A stretch of 35,358 nt of DNA, from NCBI GenBank assembly GCA_905479925.1, contig CAJQOL010000139.1, positions 1 through 35,358 on the forward strand, read 5' to 3'. The position numbers and the translations under genes are program-made. The notes below the pieces were generated by a model, which was not told where the DNA came from, searched no databases, and saw only the letters and a list, made by a program, of their open reading frames with translations. Every line of letters begins with the position of its first letter. The stretch's first letter is position 1. This DNA comes from an uncultured Kangiellaceae bacterium. GTDB taxonomy: Bacteria; Pseudomonadota; Gammaproteobacteria; Enterobacterales; Kangiellaceae. Below are positions 1 through 8,807 of this stretch, piece by piece.

Positions 1-749
1 AATATTTGAGCGCCATATGCAACCCCAGCAACACCTTGTCCATTGTCCGTTACAGCGGCAATTGTTCCCGCTACATGGGTGCCGTGCCAGCTGGAATTAG
101 ATGGAACGCTTCCGAAAAAACATTGGTTGAAAGAACTAGTCCAATCGCCCGGATCGCTAGGATCTGCGTCTCGTCCATCGCCATCGTTAGAGACACTTAA
201 GTCGTCAATAAAATCGTAACCCGCTAGTACGTTGGCATTTAAATCACTGTGATCGGTGATCCCAGTATCAAGTACTGCTACAACAACACCTGTTCCATCA
301 TGTGTATCCCAAGCGGCTTCAGCGTTCATGCCACCGGTTGCTTCATGATAGTGCCATTGGAGATCGTAGAAAGTATCATTTGGCACCAAGTTTGGTTGCA
401 TCAAAGCATCTTCTTGAATCGACAAAACGTTTGGATCGGATTTTAAGATTTTCATCATGGCCAAGAACTTATCGCTATCTTGTGCCTTTTCTAGGTTGAT
501 GACATGGCGGTTATTAAGAGCCATGTTTCTAATGTGCCTAAGAGGTACGCCGCTCTTTTCAGAAAGCCGAGTCATCATGTTTTTTATCTTTGTGCTCTGA
601 CTGGCTTTTATTTGGCTTTCGTCTTTATATTTTATGATAAACCGTTGGACAGGTTCGGCAATTGCTGAGCCAGCGATTGCGCATCCTAAAATCAACGAGG
701 TTAAAGTAACACTCTTTTTTAAAGTGCTCCGGGTATGCTTCGAATCCAT
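1..749 (-). CDS. Secreted subtilisin-type serine peptidase (S8 family), N-terminal part; gene runs off the window start
   Basis: I translated this by hand because the frame stays open to base 1. It gives 249 residues. An N-terminal signal peptide (hydrophobic stretch about residues 14-31, AxA-type site before EPV) predicts export. Residues about 34-120 look like an inhibitor_I9 propeptide. The catalytic domain follows with the Asp box VAVLDTGI (D161) and the His box HGTHVAGTIAA (H222). The region between them is Asp-rich (DGDGRDADPSDPGDW), as in gammaproteobacterial extracellular proteases. The Asn and Ser boxes must lie beyond base 1. A very strong ribosome binding site (AAAGGAGG) stands just before the ATG. 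It is transcribed divergently from parE. Its substrate cannot be inferred; the family call is firm. Confidence 0.93.
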   Translation of the reverse strand, partial: MDSKHTRSTLKKSVTLTSLILGCAIAGSAIAEPVQRFIIKYKDESQIKASQSTKIKNMMTRLSEKSGVPLRHIRNMALNNRHVINLEKAQDSDKFLAMMKILKSDPNVLSIQEDALMQPNLVPNDTFYDLQWHYHEATGGMNAEAAWDTHDGTGVVVAVLDTGITDHSDLNANVLAGYDFIDDLSVSNDGDGRDADPSDPGDWTSSFNQCFFGSVPSNSSWHGTHVAGTIAAVTDNGQGVAGVAYGAQI

Positions 750-1202
750 GGATTCCTCCTTTGCGGGCAAAACTTATTATGATATTTTTATTCTGATAAT
801 AAATGGCACTTGCACTTAGATTTCTGATCGATGACGACCGAAATCAAACCTAATCGCAGCATAAATAGAGAGAGACGGGAAGGGAGCCCGCTTTAATATA
901 ATCGAAGATAGAACAAGCATCCGTTACCACCCCACTCCAATAACAGCTAGTAAAACCAGCTGTTGCTCAATAATACTACGCTAATCTCAACCCAGTACAA
1001 AGTACTTTGCGGTCTAAATAAACGGTAATTTTTCACAATTTTGATATAAACAAACCAATAAAATTAGCTATTGACCCTTGCCTTTACCAGTATTTGACGC
1101 GATGATAGCCGCCTAAAACTTATATTTAATGCTATTTGAGAGGGAACGGTCCTTGTCTATTTATTGACCGACCCAGAAAGACTCTATTTTTAAAGGAAAC
1201 CG
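750..1202. promoter_or_regulatory. Intergenic region between the divergent protease and parE genes
   Basis: About 450 bases without a convincing gene. It must hold the promoters of both divergent genes. TTGACC/TTGACG hexamers occur near 1071 and 1094, but neither has a well-spaced -10 box, so I do not call a promoter. A short inverted repeat (AACAGCT/AGCTGTT, 942-948 and 958-964) and a weak CGGTC/GACCG pair (1147-1151, 1166-1170) in the parE leader are visible, with no assigned role. Confidence 0.4.
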
Positions 1203-3092
1203 ATGTCTAGCTCGTATAATTCCGAATCCATTGAAGTCCTAAGTGGACTTGACCCTGTAAAAAAACGTCCTGGTATGTACACCGATACGACGCGCCCAAA
1301 TCATTTGGCGCAAGAGGTTATCGATAATAGTGTCGATGAGGCGTTAGCCGGACACTGTAAGAGTATTACCGTGTTGGTTCATAAAGATGGTTCATTAGAA
1401 GTACAAGACGATGGACGAGGTATGCCGGTTGATATTCACCCGGAAGAGGGGGTTAGTGGGGTCGAACTAATCCTTACTAAACTTCACGCCGGTGGTAAAT
1501 TTTCAAATAAAAACTATGAGTTTTCCGGTGGTTTACACGGGGTTGGTATTTCGGTTGTTAATGCTCTTTCTAGTCGGGTTGACGTTTTTGTAAAGCGAGA
1601 CGGAAAAAAATATCATATTAGTTTTGCCAATGGTGAAATGAAAACGCCTTTAGAAGTTGTTGGTGAAGTCGGTCAAAGAAATACAGGAACAAGTGTGACT
1701 TTTTGGCCGGACCCAAAGTATTTTGACTCCTCCAAATACTCGATGTCTAAGCTGCGTCATTTATTGCGCGCAAAGGCAGTACTTTGTCCAGGGTTGAAGG
1801 TAACACTAATTGATAATAATAGTGGTGACAGAACCGAATGGCACTACGAAGATGGACTTAAAGATTACCTAAAAATAACCGCATTAGATATTGAAAGCCT
1901 TCCCGAAGAGCCGTTCACAGGTAGTTTTAAAGGTGATACCGAAGCCGTTGATTGGGCCCTGTTTTGGTTGCCAGAGGGTGGGGATGTTGTTAATGAAAGT
2001 TACGTTAATTTAATACCAACTGTACAAGGTGGTACTCATGTTAATGGTATGAGAACCGGATTATTAGATGCCATGAAAGAGTTCTGTGAATTCAGAAACT
2101 CTTTACCGAGAGGCGTTAAACTTACTGCCGATGATATTTGGAACGGATTAAGCTTTGTTTTGTCGGTAAAAATGCAAGACCCGCAGTTTTCTGGACAAAC
2201 TAAAGAGCGATTATCCTCTCGGCAATGTTCGGCCTTTGTTTCAGGAGTAGTCAAAGATGCGTTTTCTTTATGGCTGAACCAAAACCCTAATTATGGTGAC
2301 CAATTAACCGAACTAGCAATTGCTAATGCGCATAAACGACTTCGTTCTCGTAAAAAAGTAGCTCGAAAAAAGATAACCAGCGGACCGGCGTTACCTGGAA
2401 AACTATCCGACTGCTCTGGACAAGATATAATGGCCGGCGAATTGTTTTTGGTGGAAGGAGACTCTGCTGGTGGTTCGGCAAAGCAAGCGCGAGATAAAGA
2501 GTTTCAGGCTATTATGCCGCTGAGGGGAAAAATCCTAAATACCTGGGAAGTTGATTCAACTGAAATTCTAGCTTCTCAGGAAGTGCATGATATATCGGTT
2601 GCTTTAGGTTTAGACCCCGGTAGTGATGACCTAAGTGGTTTAAGGTACGGAAAGATTTGTGTTCTAGCCGATGCTGATTCCGATGGGTTACATATTGCAA
2701 CGTTATTATGTGCTTTGTTTACCCGTCATTTTCAAGCTCTAGTAGAAGCGGGGCATGTCTATGTTGCTATGCCGCCACTTTACCGGATAGATGTCGGTAA
2801 AGAAGTTTACTATGCACTTGATGAAGATGAGCGGCAAGGAATTCTTGACCGTTTGGCGGCGGAAAAAAAGCGTGGAAAAATTAATATTCAGCGTTTTAAA
2901 GGTCTAGGTGAAATGAATCCTAAGCAGCTTAGAGAAACAACAATGGATCCAAATACTCGACGACTTGTTCAGTTAACTATCGATTCTCAAGAACATACTT
3001 TTGAGGTAATGGATATGTTGCTCAATAAAAAAAGAGCGGCGGATCGTAAGTCATGGCTTGAAGAAAAAGGCCAAATGGTTGAAATAGGTTAA
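1203..3092 (+). CDS. parE: DNA topoisomerase IV subunit B (ParE)
   Basis: This is the ATPase subunit of topoisomerase IV, which with ParC decatenates daughter chromosomes and relaxes supercoils. At 629 residues it has the ParE length; gammaproteobacterial GyrB is about 800 because of an insertion. The GHKL ATPase site is intact: EVIDNSVDEAL (E38, N42), DDGRGMP and GGLHGVGISVVNAL. A TOPRIM domain follows with EGDSAGGSAKQ, PLRGKILN and DADSDGLHI, then the C-terminal QRFKGLGEMNPKQL signature. The ATG is preceded by AAAGGAAA. parC begins 98 bases downstream on the same strand, so the two subunits are probably co-expressed. Confidence 0.98.
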   Translation: MSSSYNSESIEVLSGLDPVKKRPGMYTDTTRPNHLAQEVIDNSVDEALAGHCKSITVLVHKDGSLEVQDDGRGMPVDIHPEEGVSGVELILTKLHAGGKFSNKNYEFSGGLHGVGISVVNALSSRVDVFVKRDGKKYHISFANGEMKTPLEVVGEVGQRNTGTSVTFWPDPKYFDSSKYSMSKLRHLLRAKAVLCPGLKVTLIDNNSGDRTEWHYEDGLKDYLKITALDIESLPEEPFTGSFKGDTEAVDWALFWLPEGGDVVNESYVNLIPTVQGGTHVNGMRTGLLDAMKEFCEFRNSLPRGVKLTADDIWNGLSFVLSVKMQDPQFSGQTKERLSSRQCSAFVSGVVKDAFSLWLNQNPNYGDQLTELAIANAHKRLRSRKKVARKKITSGPALPGKLSDCSGQDIMAGELFLVEGDSAGGSAKQARDKEFQAIMPLRGKILNTWEVDSTEILASQEVHDISVALGLDPGSDDLSGLRYGKICVLADADSDGLHIATLLCALFTRHFQALVEAGHVYVAMPPLYRIDVGKEVYYALDEDERQGILDRLAAEKKRGKINIQRFKGLGEMNPKQLRETTMDPNTRRLVQLTIDSQEHTFEVMDMLLNKKRAADRKSWLEEKGQMVEIG

Positions 3093-3190
3093 TAAAATTT
3101 CTAATCGGGTATGGCTTAAACGTTATGGGTAATAAACCATAATATTAAGGCTCAATTTTTTACTCAATTTAAATTAAAAATAAGAGAATT

Positions 3191-5452
3191 ATGGAATTAA
3201 ATTTTGACGGTGTAGAACAACAAACTCTTGCTGAGTTTACCGAAAAATCGTATTTGAATTACTCCATGTATGTCATCATGGATAGAGCCCTGCCGCATAT
3301 TGGTGATGGACTAAAACCCGTGCAGCGAAGAATCGTATATGCAATGAGTGAATTAGGGTTAAAGTCCACCGCAAAATATAAAAAATCCGCAAGAACCGTT
3401 GGTGATGTATTAGGTAAATTTCATCCCCATGGTGATAGCGCGTGTTATGAAGCTATGGTGCTCATGGCACAACCATTTTCCTATCGTTATACGTTAGTCG
3501 ATGGTCAAGGAAACTGGGGGGCGCCAGATGACCCAAAATCGTTTGCCGCAATGCGTTATACGGAGTCAAGACTTTCAGCATATTCGAGTGTTTTGTTATC
3601 TGAACTAGGGTTAGGCAATGTTGATTGGGCGCCAAACTTTGATGGCACCTTAAAGGAACCCAAGGTACTGCCTGCGCGGTTACCTAACCTACTACTGAAT
3701 GGCACAACCGGCATCGCGGTTGGTATGGCGACGGATATTCCTCCTCACAATATTCAGGAAATAGCGAGTGCTTGTATTCATTTGTTAGACCACCCTAAAG
3801 CAACACTTGATGACATTATGGAAATCGTTCCAGGGCCTGACTATCCAACTAACGCCGAGATAATTAGTACTCGTGAGGATATTTATAAAGCGTATGAAAC
3901 AGGGCGTGGCAGTACTAAAATGCGTGCGGTCTATGAAATGGAAGATGGCGAGGTTGTTATTCATGCTCTACCGCACCAAGTTTCTGGCGCGAAAATATTA
4001 GAGCAAATCGCTGCTCAAATGCAAGCCAAGAAGTTACCAATGGTTGCTGATTTAAGAGATGAATCGGACCATGAAAATCCGACCCGTCTCGTCATTGTGC
4101 CACGTTCAAATCGAGTGGATATTGAAGTGCTTATGAAGCATCTTTTTGCGACTACCGATTTAGAGCGAAACTATCGCATAAATATGAACGTCATCGGTAT
4201 TGATGGTAACCCTAGAGTTAAGGGACTATTAGAATTTATTAGTGAATGGTTGACATTTAGGACGCAAATCACTCGAAGACGTTTAGAGTCTCGATTGAAA
4301 AAAGTGAATGAGCGGTTACATGTGTTAGACGGTTTGTTAATTGCATTCTTAAATATCGATGAAGTCATCAAAATTATTAGAGAAGAAGACAAACCAAAGC
4401 CTGTGCTAATGTCACATTTTGGAATTTCTGATATTCAGGCCGAAGCTATTCTTGAGCTTAAATTGAGACACCTCGCCAAATTAGAAGAAATGAAAATTCG
4501 CGGCGAGCAAGACGAGTTGGCCAAAGAAAAATCTGGTCTTGAGTTAACCCTTAGTTCTAACCAACGGTTAAAAACTTTGGTGAAAAAAGAAATTAAGCAA
4601 ACAGCAGCAGAGTTTGCTGATGAGCGAAATTCTCCTATCGTTTCTCGAGAGGAATCTAAAGCTTTAACTGAAGCAGACTTAATGCCCAGTGAGGCGGTTA
4701 CCGTAGTACTTTCAAAAATGGGTTGGGTAAGATGTGCTAAAGGGCATGAGGTTGATGCTGAAAGCCTAAATTATAAGTCTGGTGACCAGTATGGTTCATC
4801 GGCGAAAGGTAAGAGTAATCGTTCAGTTGTATTTATAGATTCTAGCGGTCGCAGTTTTGCGTTACTGGCGCATAGCCTACCTTCTGCGCGTGGGCAGGGA
4901 GAACCATTAACCGGTCGATTGAATCCGTTAGCCGGAACAACCTTTATTGACACATTAATGGCGGAAGACGAACAACAGTATCTATTTGCGAGTGACGCAG
5001 GTTATGGATTTGTTGGTAAGTTTGCCGATACCATTACCCGTACAAAAAATGGAAAGGCCTTGTTGTCTTTGCCATCCGGCGCTAAAGTGCTGCCAGCGCA
5101 AGCGGTTAATGACTACCAGGAACAGTTATGTGTAGCGGTCTCAAATGAAGGCCGCATGCTTGTTTTCCCTATTAGAGACTTGCCTCAATTAGCGAAGGGG
5201 AAAGGAAATAAAATTATCGGTATCCCTGCTGCGAAATTAAAAATGCGAGAAGAGTTCATGGTTTCTATCGCGGTTGTAACCGCTGAGCAATCATTATTGG
5301 TTTATTCTGGCAAACGATATTTAAGACTGAAGGCATCAGATCTCGAACATTACCGAGGTGAAAGAGGCCGAAGGGGCAATAAGTTACCTCGAGGATTCCA
5401 AAAGGTTGACTCACTAGTCGCTGAAGAGAAAAATAAAAAGGATGCAAACTAA
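3191..5452 (+). CDS. parC: DNA topoisomerase IV subunit A (ParC)
   Basis: This is the DNA-cleaving subunit of topoisomerase IV, 753 residues, matching the family. The N-terminal breakage-reunion domain includes the quinolone-region motif [12 protein letters not shown], with Ser83 and Glu87 at the two main resistance positions (E. coli ParC 80 and 84) in sensitive-type form. The catalytic tyrosine is Y123 in [12 protein letters not shown] coiled-coil gate region follows, then a C-terminal pinwheel domain from about residue 490, ending in a degenerate GyrA-box-like [10 protein letters not shown]. The short, degenerate C-terminal domain and the neighbouring parE argue for ParC over GyrA. The gene starts at ATG after AAGAGA. 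Confidence 0.97.
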   Translation: MELNFDGVEQQTLAEFTEKSYLNYSMYVIMDRALPHIGDGLKPVQRRIVYAMSELGLKSTAKYKKSARTVGDVLGKFHPHGDSACYEAMVLMAQPFSYRYTLVDGQGNWGAPDDPKSFAAMRYTESRLSAYSSVLLSELGLGNVDWAPNFDGTLKEPKVLPARLPNLLLNGTTGIAVGMATDIPPHNIQEIASACIHLLDHPKATLDDIMEIVPGPDYPTNAEIISTREDIYKAYETGRGSTKMRAVYEMEDGEVVIHALPHQVSGAKILEQIAAQMQAKKLPMVADLRDESDHENPTRLVIVPRSNRVDIEVLMKHLFATTDLERNYRINMNVIGIDGNPRVKGLLEFISEWLTFRTQITRRRLESRLKKVNERLHVLDGLLIAFLNIDEVIKIIREEDKPKPVLMSHFGISDIQAEAILELKLRHLAKLEEMKIRGEQDELAKEKSGLELTLSSNQRLKTLVKKEIKQTAAEFADERNSPIVSREESKALTEADLMPSEAVTVVLSKMGWVRCAKGHEVDAESLNYKSGDQYGSSAKGKSNRSVVFIDSSGRSFALLAHSLPSARGQGEPLTGRLNPLAGTTFIDTLMAEDEQQYLFASDAGYGFVGKFADTITRTKNGKALLSLPSGAKVLPAQAVNDYQEQLCVAVSNEGRMLVFPIRDLPQLAKGKGNKIIGIPAAKLKMREEFMVSIAVVTAEQSLLVYSGKRYLRLKASDLEHYRGERGRRGNKLPRGFQKVDSLVAEEKNKKDAN

Positions 5453-5613
5453 GCTAATGTTCCTTTAAGTTTTGTCTATTGGAGTAAATTTAATCCTAAA
5501 AAAACAGAAAACCACGTATTTTTGTTCTATATTTAAAGAGTCCGTGGTTGTTCGGTTCCTATCAATTTGACGAGCAATCTTTATCCAAACCATTAACCGA
5601 CTAAGATAAAGTA

Positions 5614-6474
5614 ATGTCAGACTCTAAAGAAACTAAAGTATCCTACGATAGCCCAATCTCTGGAATATATATTCCGCCACAACCTGGTCTGATTGAGCAA
5701 ATAAATACCTGCGGTGCTGATCTCGAAATGATTGGTGAAATCATATCCGTTGACCCTGGTGTTAGTGCGGCTGTGATAAAGGTTGTCAATTCACCAGCTT
5801 TTGGCTTAGCGAATAGAATTTCTTCTATTCCTCAAGCGGTGGTCATGTTAGGCGTAGATAGAGTGGTGAGCATTCTAAAAACCCTATTATTACGGGAGTC
5901 AATGGCTAGCCTAGAAACTCGACTGGATATGAATGTGTTTTGGGAAGTCTCATTATCCGTTGCTACTGTTGCTTCAACGATTTGTCGGCAGTTAAATCTT
6001 GCCGTTGCCGATGAAGCATATACCTTAGGCTTGTTTCATAATTGTGGCGTACCAATACTGGCATCTAAATACGAAAACTATCAGCAGGTAATTGAGTTTT
6101 CTTATGGTCGCGAGGATGGTCGAATTACCAGCGAAGAGTTTGCCAATTTTGGCGTACATCATGCCGCGGCCGGTTACCGAGTAGCGCGGGTTTGGAATTT
6201 ACCAACCGTTATTTGTTTAGCCGTCAAAAATCATCACTCAGTTGATCGTCTATTGGATGACCAGTCAGTTGAAAATCCGACACTAAAAACCTTGTTGTGC
6301 GTATTAAAAATGGCTGAAGATATGGTCAATTTGCCAGAGAAATTGGCTCAGTGTGACGTCGACTTTGAATGGCAAAAAGTCGGCGGTAAAGTGCTTGAGT
6401 TTACAGGTCTTTCCGAATACGACTATGAAGACTTGAGGGATGCAGTGCGGTTTACTCTCGGTGGTGAAATTTAG
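5614..6474 (+). CDS. HDOD domain protein
   Basis: A single-domain protein of 286 residues. Almost the whole length matches the HDOD fold: the start IPPQPGLIEQI, the VDPGVSAAVIKVVNSPAFG helix pair and the ISSIPQAVVMLGVDRV segment are typical. HDOD is related to HD hydrolases but lacks the metal-binding HD pair, and its members usually act in signalling by protein binding. No output domain is attached. The upstream sequence has no clear ribosome binding site. The gene converges on a diguanylate cyclase gene whose stop lies 116 bases away, suggesting a nearby signalling context but no proven link. Family confident; specific role unknown. Confidence 0.9.
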   Translation: MSDSKETKVSYDSPISGIYIPPQPGLIEQINTCGADLEMIGEIISVDPGVSAAVIKVVNSPAFGLANRISSIPQAVVMLGVDRVVSILKTLLLRESMASLETRLDMNVFWEVSLSVATVASTICRQLNLAVADEAYTLGLFHNCGVPILASKYENYQQVIEFSYGREDGRITSEEFANFGVHHAAAGYRVARVWNLPTVICLAVKNHHSVDRLLDDQSVENPTLKTLLCVLKMAEDMVNLPEKLAQCDVDFEWQKVGGKVLEFTGLSEYDYEDLRDAVRFTLGGEI

Positions 6475-6551
6475 AATTGAGCCGCAGAGTATTTCGTCTA
6501 TGCAACTGTTTTCCTATTACCTTTTTTAAAATTATGTAGTGACGGACTTGT

Positions 6552-6572
6552 CGAAGTAGAGCTGCTGCTTCG
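6552..6572. terminator. Stem-loop between convergent genes, possible terminator
   Basis: An 8-bp stem with one G-U pair closes a 5-base loop (arms start CGAAG and end CTTCG) between the stops of the HDOD gene and the diguanylate cyclase gene. There is no T-run directly after either side, only GAAAAATTT on the plus strand, so termination is a guess from position. Confidence 0.3.
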
Positions 6573-6590
6573 GAAAAATTTAGCTGTTGC

Positions 6591-7544
6591 TTAGGAAGAA
6601 ATGTTAGTCTGGTTTCGTCCACTTTCTTTTGACTTATAAAGCGCCTGATCTGCATTCTCTAGCCATTGGCCGGGGCTTTTTACGTTTTCATTAAGTTGAC
6701 AAATACCTAAACTGATTGTGAACTTAATCTTAAAATCTTCATATTCTACCAACAAGCTTTCTATTTTTTTACGTAAACGTTCGGCAAAAATCATAGCACC
6801 ATCGGCTTTAGTTTCGGTTAGTAAAACAACAAACTCTTCGCCACCATAACGTCCGCAAATATCGACATCACGAGCGCAGGCTTGCAGGGCTGCAGAGCAT
6901 TGTCTAATGACCTCATCACCGGCTTGGTGACCATAGGTATCGTTAACATTCTTGAAGTGGTCAATGTCAAAAATAACTAAACTTATGTCATTTTTGTAGC
7001 GACTATGATGCGAAAATTCACGCTCTTGGCACTCTTGCCAGTAACCTCGATTGTTAATGTTTGTAAGTTTATCGGTTCTACTCAGCTTTTCCAATTGGGA
7101 GTTGGCGTCTTCCAGAGCGTCACGGTTAGTTGCAACATCGGTTACATCGTAAACGATAATGCAAATATTATCGACTTGACCAGTTGTGGAGACTATTGGA
7201 AAGATTGATATGTTTTGGTACATAAATTTTGCGGTACCAGTAATCGGGCGATAATTTCTAAACTTAAAAATATAAGGGCGTTGCTCCCAGATACTAAATG
7301 CACGAGTTTTTAACTGAAATACAGACTCAACTTTATGCTCAAACCAATCACGTTCTATCTCAGTGAACAGTTCAAATAGGTTTCTATTTCTTGTTTCCGT
7401 AGCAATCATGCCACTGTGGTTTTCCATAAAGGAATTCCATAGTTGGACTTCGTAATTTTTATTAAGAACCACCAAGCCGACATCTATGTTTTGCAACATA
7501 TCCATCATCCAATGAAATTCTTTTAATTGTTCTATATTACTCAT
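6591..7544 (-). CDS. PAS-GGDEF diguanylate cyclase
   Basis: A soluble 317-residue protein predicted to make c-di-GMP from two GTP. Residues about 12-138 form a PAS-like sensor (AQNISIFPIV-type core, ending in YDVTDVATNRDAL), followed by a short coiled coil and a GGDEF domain from about residue 155. The active site is GRYGGEEF (GGEEF at 234-238), with FDIDHFKNVNDTYGH for metal and substrate. The product-inhibition site RxxD (R225, D228) lies exactly five residues before GGEEF, so feedback inhibition is expected. The start lies one base beyond the stop of the receiver-CheC gene, so the two are almost certainly one transcriptional unit and the cyclase may be controlled by that partner. Confidence 0.94.
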   Translation of the reverse strand: MSNIEQLKEFHWMMDMLQNIDVGLVVLNKNYEVQLWNSFMENHSGMIATETRNRNLFELFTEIERDWFEHKVESVFQLKTRAFSIWEQRPYIFKFRNYRPITGTAKFMYQNISIFPIVSTTGQVDNICIIVYDVTDVATNRDALEDANSQLEKLSRTDKLTNINNRGYWQECQEREFSHHSRYKNDISLVIFDIDHFKNVNDTYGHQAGDEVIRQCSAALQACARDVDICGRYGGEEFVVLLTETKADGAMIFAERLRKKIESLLVEYEDFKIKFTISLGICQLNENVKSPGQWLENADQALYKSKESGRNQTNISS

Positions 7545-7545
7545 A

Positions 7546-8583
7546 TTATTCCACTAAATAACTCATTCTAGTTCTTAGCGAGGGGATGCTATCTTCGGTA
7601 AACAATAACAATAAATCGCAGTTAATCGATTCATTTTCAATCTTGTAGTTGATTTCAATTGAAAGGGTTTTAGTCCAATGTTTTACATTGTTTTGAATCA
7701 GTTCAGGCACCTTTAAATGCTGTCCTAATACGACAGGATGCCCTTGTCCGAGCCGAACGTTAAGTTGGTCGGATATACCTTTTAAGCAAGCCCCAACAAT
7801 GATGTTGGCAATGTCCATTAACAGTTCTAACTGAAGGTTGTCATTCATTTCGCCCTTGTATTTCATGAGTCGGGCGATGTTCTTAAAGCTGGAATCATTA
7901 AAAATGAGTAATGCCTCACCGGCAATGCCTGGACCAATAAAACCTTGGCAAACCGAAGAAACCGTTTGTTCTTGATCGGCAAACTGAAGTGCCATATTAA
8001 GTTCAGCTAATTCAATTTCATTGACCTTGGGAATTGGTAGCTCAACAAATGCATCGAGGAAGCGTGCGAGTAGGTCTCCAGCCCTCCCCATGGCAACATT
8101 GGCGACTTCTTGGCAAGCGTCTAGAAATGCTTGGTCATCATTTAAAATGTCTTCAGAACTTGCTTTACTAAGATTGGTGTTACTTTGGTCAAGGTCTAAA
8201 TGTTGTGATTGGTCATCGGTGTAGTAACCACTGAAACTCAAGGTTTCGGACAGCGTAAACTTGTCGATAGGTTTTTTAATGAAGTCAATGGCGCCTAGGC
8301 CTAAAACTCTTTCTTGCGCGGTAGGTTGTATATCGCCTGATACCACAACAACAGTCACATCTAATCCATGCGCATTAATTTCCTCAAGCGTCTCATAACC
8401 ATCCATAACCGGCATATTTAGGTCGAGAAACATTAGCTTGGGAGATTCTTGAACGATAACCTCAAGTGCGTGCCGACCATCCTCTGCAAAAAGGATCTCG
8501 ACATCCCAATCTTTTGGCAAACAACGAGCAAGTTGTTTTCTCGCCATGCGGGAATCATCGCAGATAAGAATTTTTGTGGTCAT
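7546..8583 (-). CDS. Response regulator with CheC-type phosphatase domain (REC-CheC)
   Basis: 345 residues in two domains. The receiver (1-120) has a complete acidic pocket: D9, D10, phosphoacceptor D54 in FLDLNMPVMDG, S82 and K104 in IKKP. After a polar linker comes a CheC/CheX/FliY-like domain with two candidate active-site repeats: EVANVAMGRAGDLL (E159, N162) and LLMDIANIIVGACL (D257, N260). In CheC, ExxN residues dephosphorylate CheY-P, so this protein could dephosphorylate another receiver or its own. No CheA or CheY gene is in the window. It lies just upstream of a diguanylate cyclase, the likely operon partner. The second repeat has Asp where CheC usually has Glu, so activity there is uncertain. 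Confidence 0.9.
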   Translation of the reverse strand: MTTKILICDDSRMARKQLARCLPKDWDVEILFAEDGRHALEVIVQESPKLMFLDLNMPVMDGYETLEEINAHGLDVTVVVVSGDIQPTAQERVLGLGAIDFIKKPIDKFTLSETLSFSGYYTDDQSQHLDLDQSNTNLSKASSEDILNDDQAFLDACQEVANVAMGRAGDLLARFLDAFVELPIPKVNEIELAELNMALQFADQEQTVSSVCQGFIGPGIAGEALLIFNDSSFKNIARLMKYKGEMNDNLQLELLMDIANIIVGACLKGISDQLNVRLGQGHPVVLGQHLKVPELIQNNVKHWTKTLSIEINYKIENESINCDLLLLFTEDSIPSLRTRMSYLVE

Positions 8584-8628
8584 AAACTAAGAGGCCGATT
8601 AATTGTTAGTCTAACTACTTGATTTTTA

Positions 8629-8698
8629 CAAATATTTGCTAGCATCGGTAGTTATAACATGCGGATGTCATATATTTATTAAACATAGCAAATATTTG
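8629..8698. repeat. 13-bp perfect inverted repeat upstream of the REC-CheC gene
   Basis: CAAATATTTGCTA at 8629-8641 is repeated as its exact reverse complement at 8686-8698, with 44 bases between. Each arm contains the self-complementary AAATATTT. The arms lie about 46 and 103 bases upstream of the REC-CheC start codon (minus strand), a position that suits a regulator-binding pair. The spacer is long for a terminator, and no regulator is identified. Confidence 0.55.
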
Positions 8699-8807
8699 GC
8701 TAATTACCAGTTTGTTGGACATTATTTGTCAACTAATTCGCGTTTTAATCAGTTTAATTAATGAGTCTTACAAATTCTTCTGATTAATTAGCTCGGCGCT
8801 TAAGCAT

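Noticed and set aside
3191..5452. GyrA as an alternative to ParC
   Set aside because: Neighbouring ParE lacks the GyrB insertion, and the C-terminal box is degenerate as in ParC.
5510..5549. Inverted repeat AACCACG/CGTGGTT after parC
   Set aside because: Only seven pairs with a 26-base loop and no T-run, so not a credible terminator.
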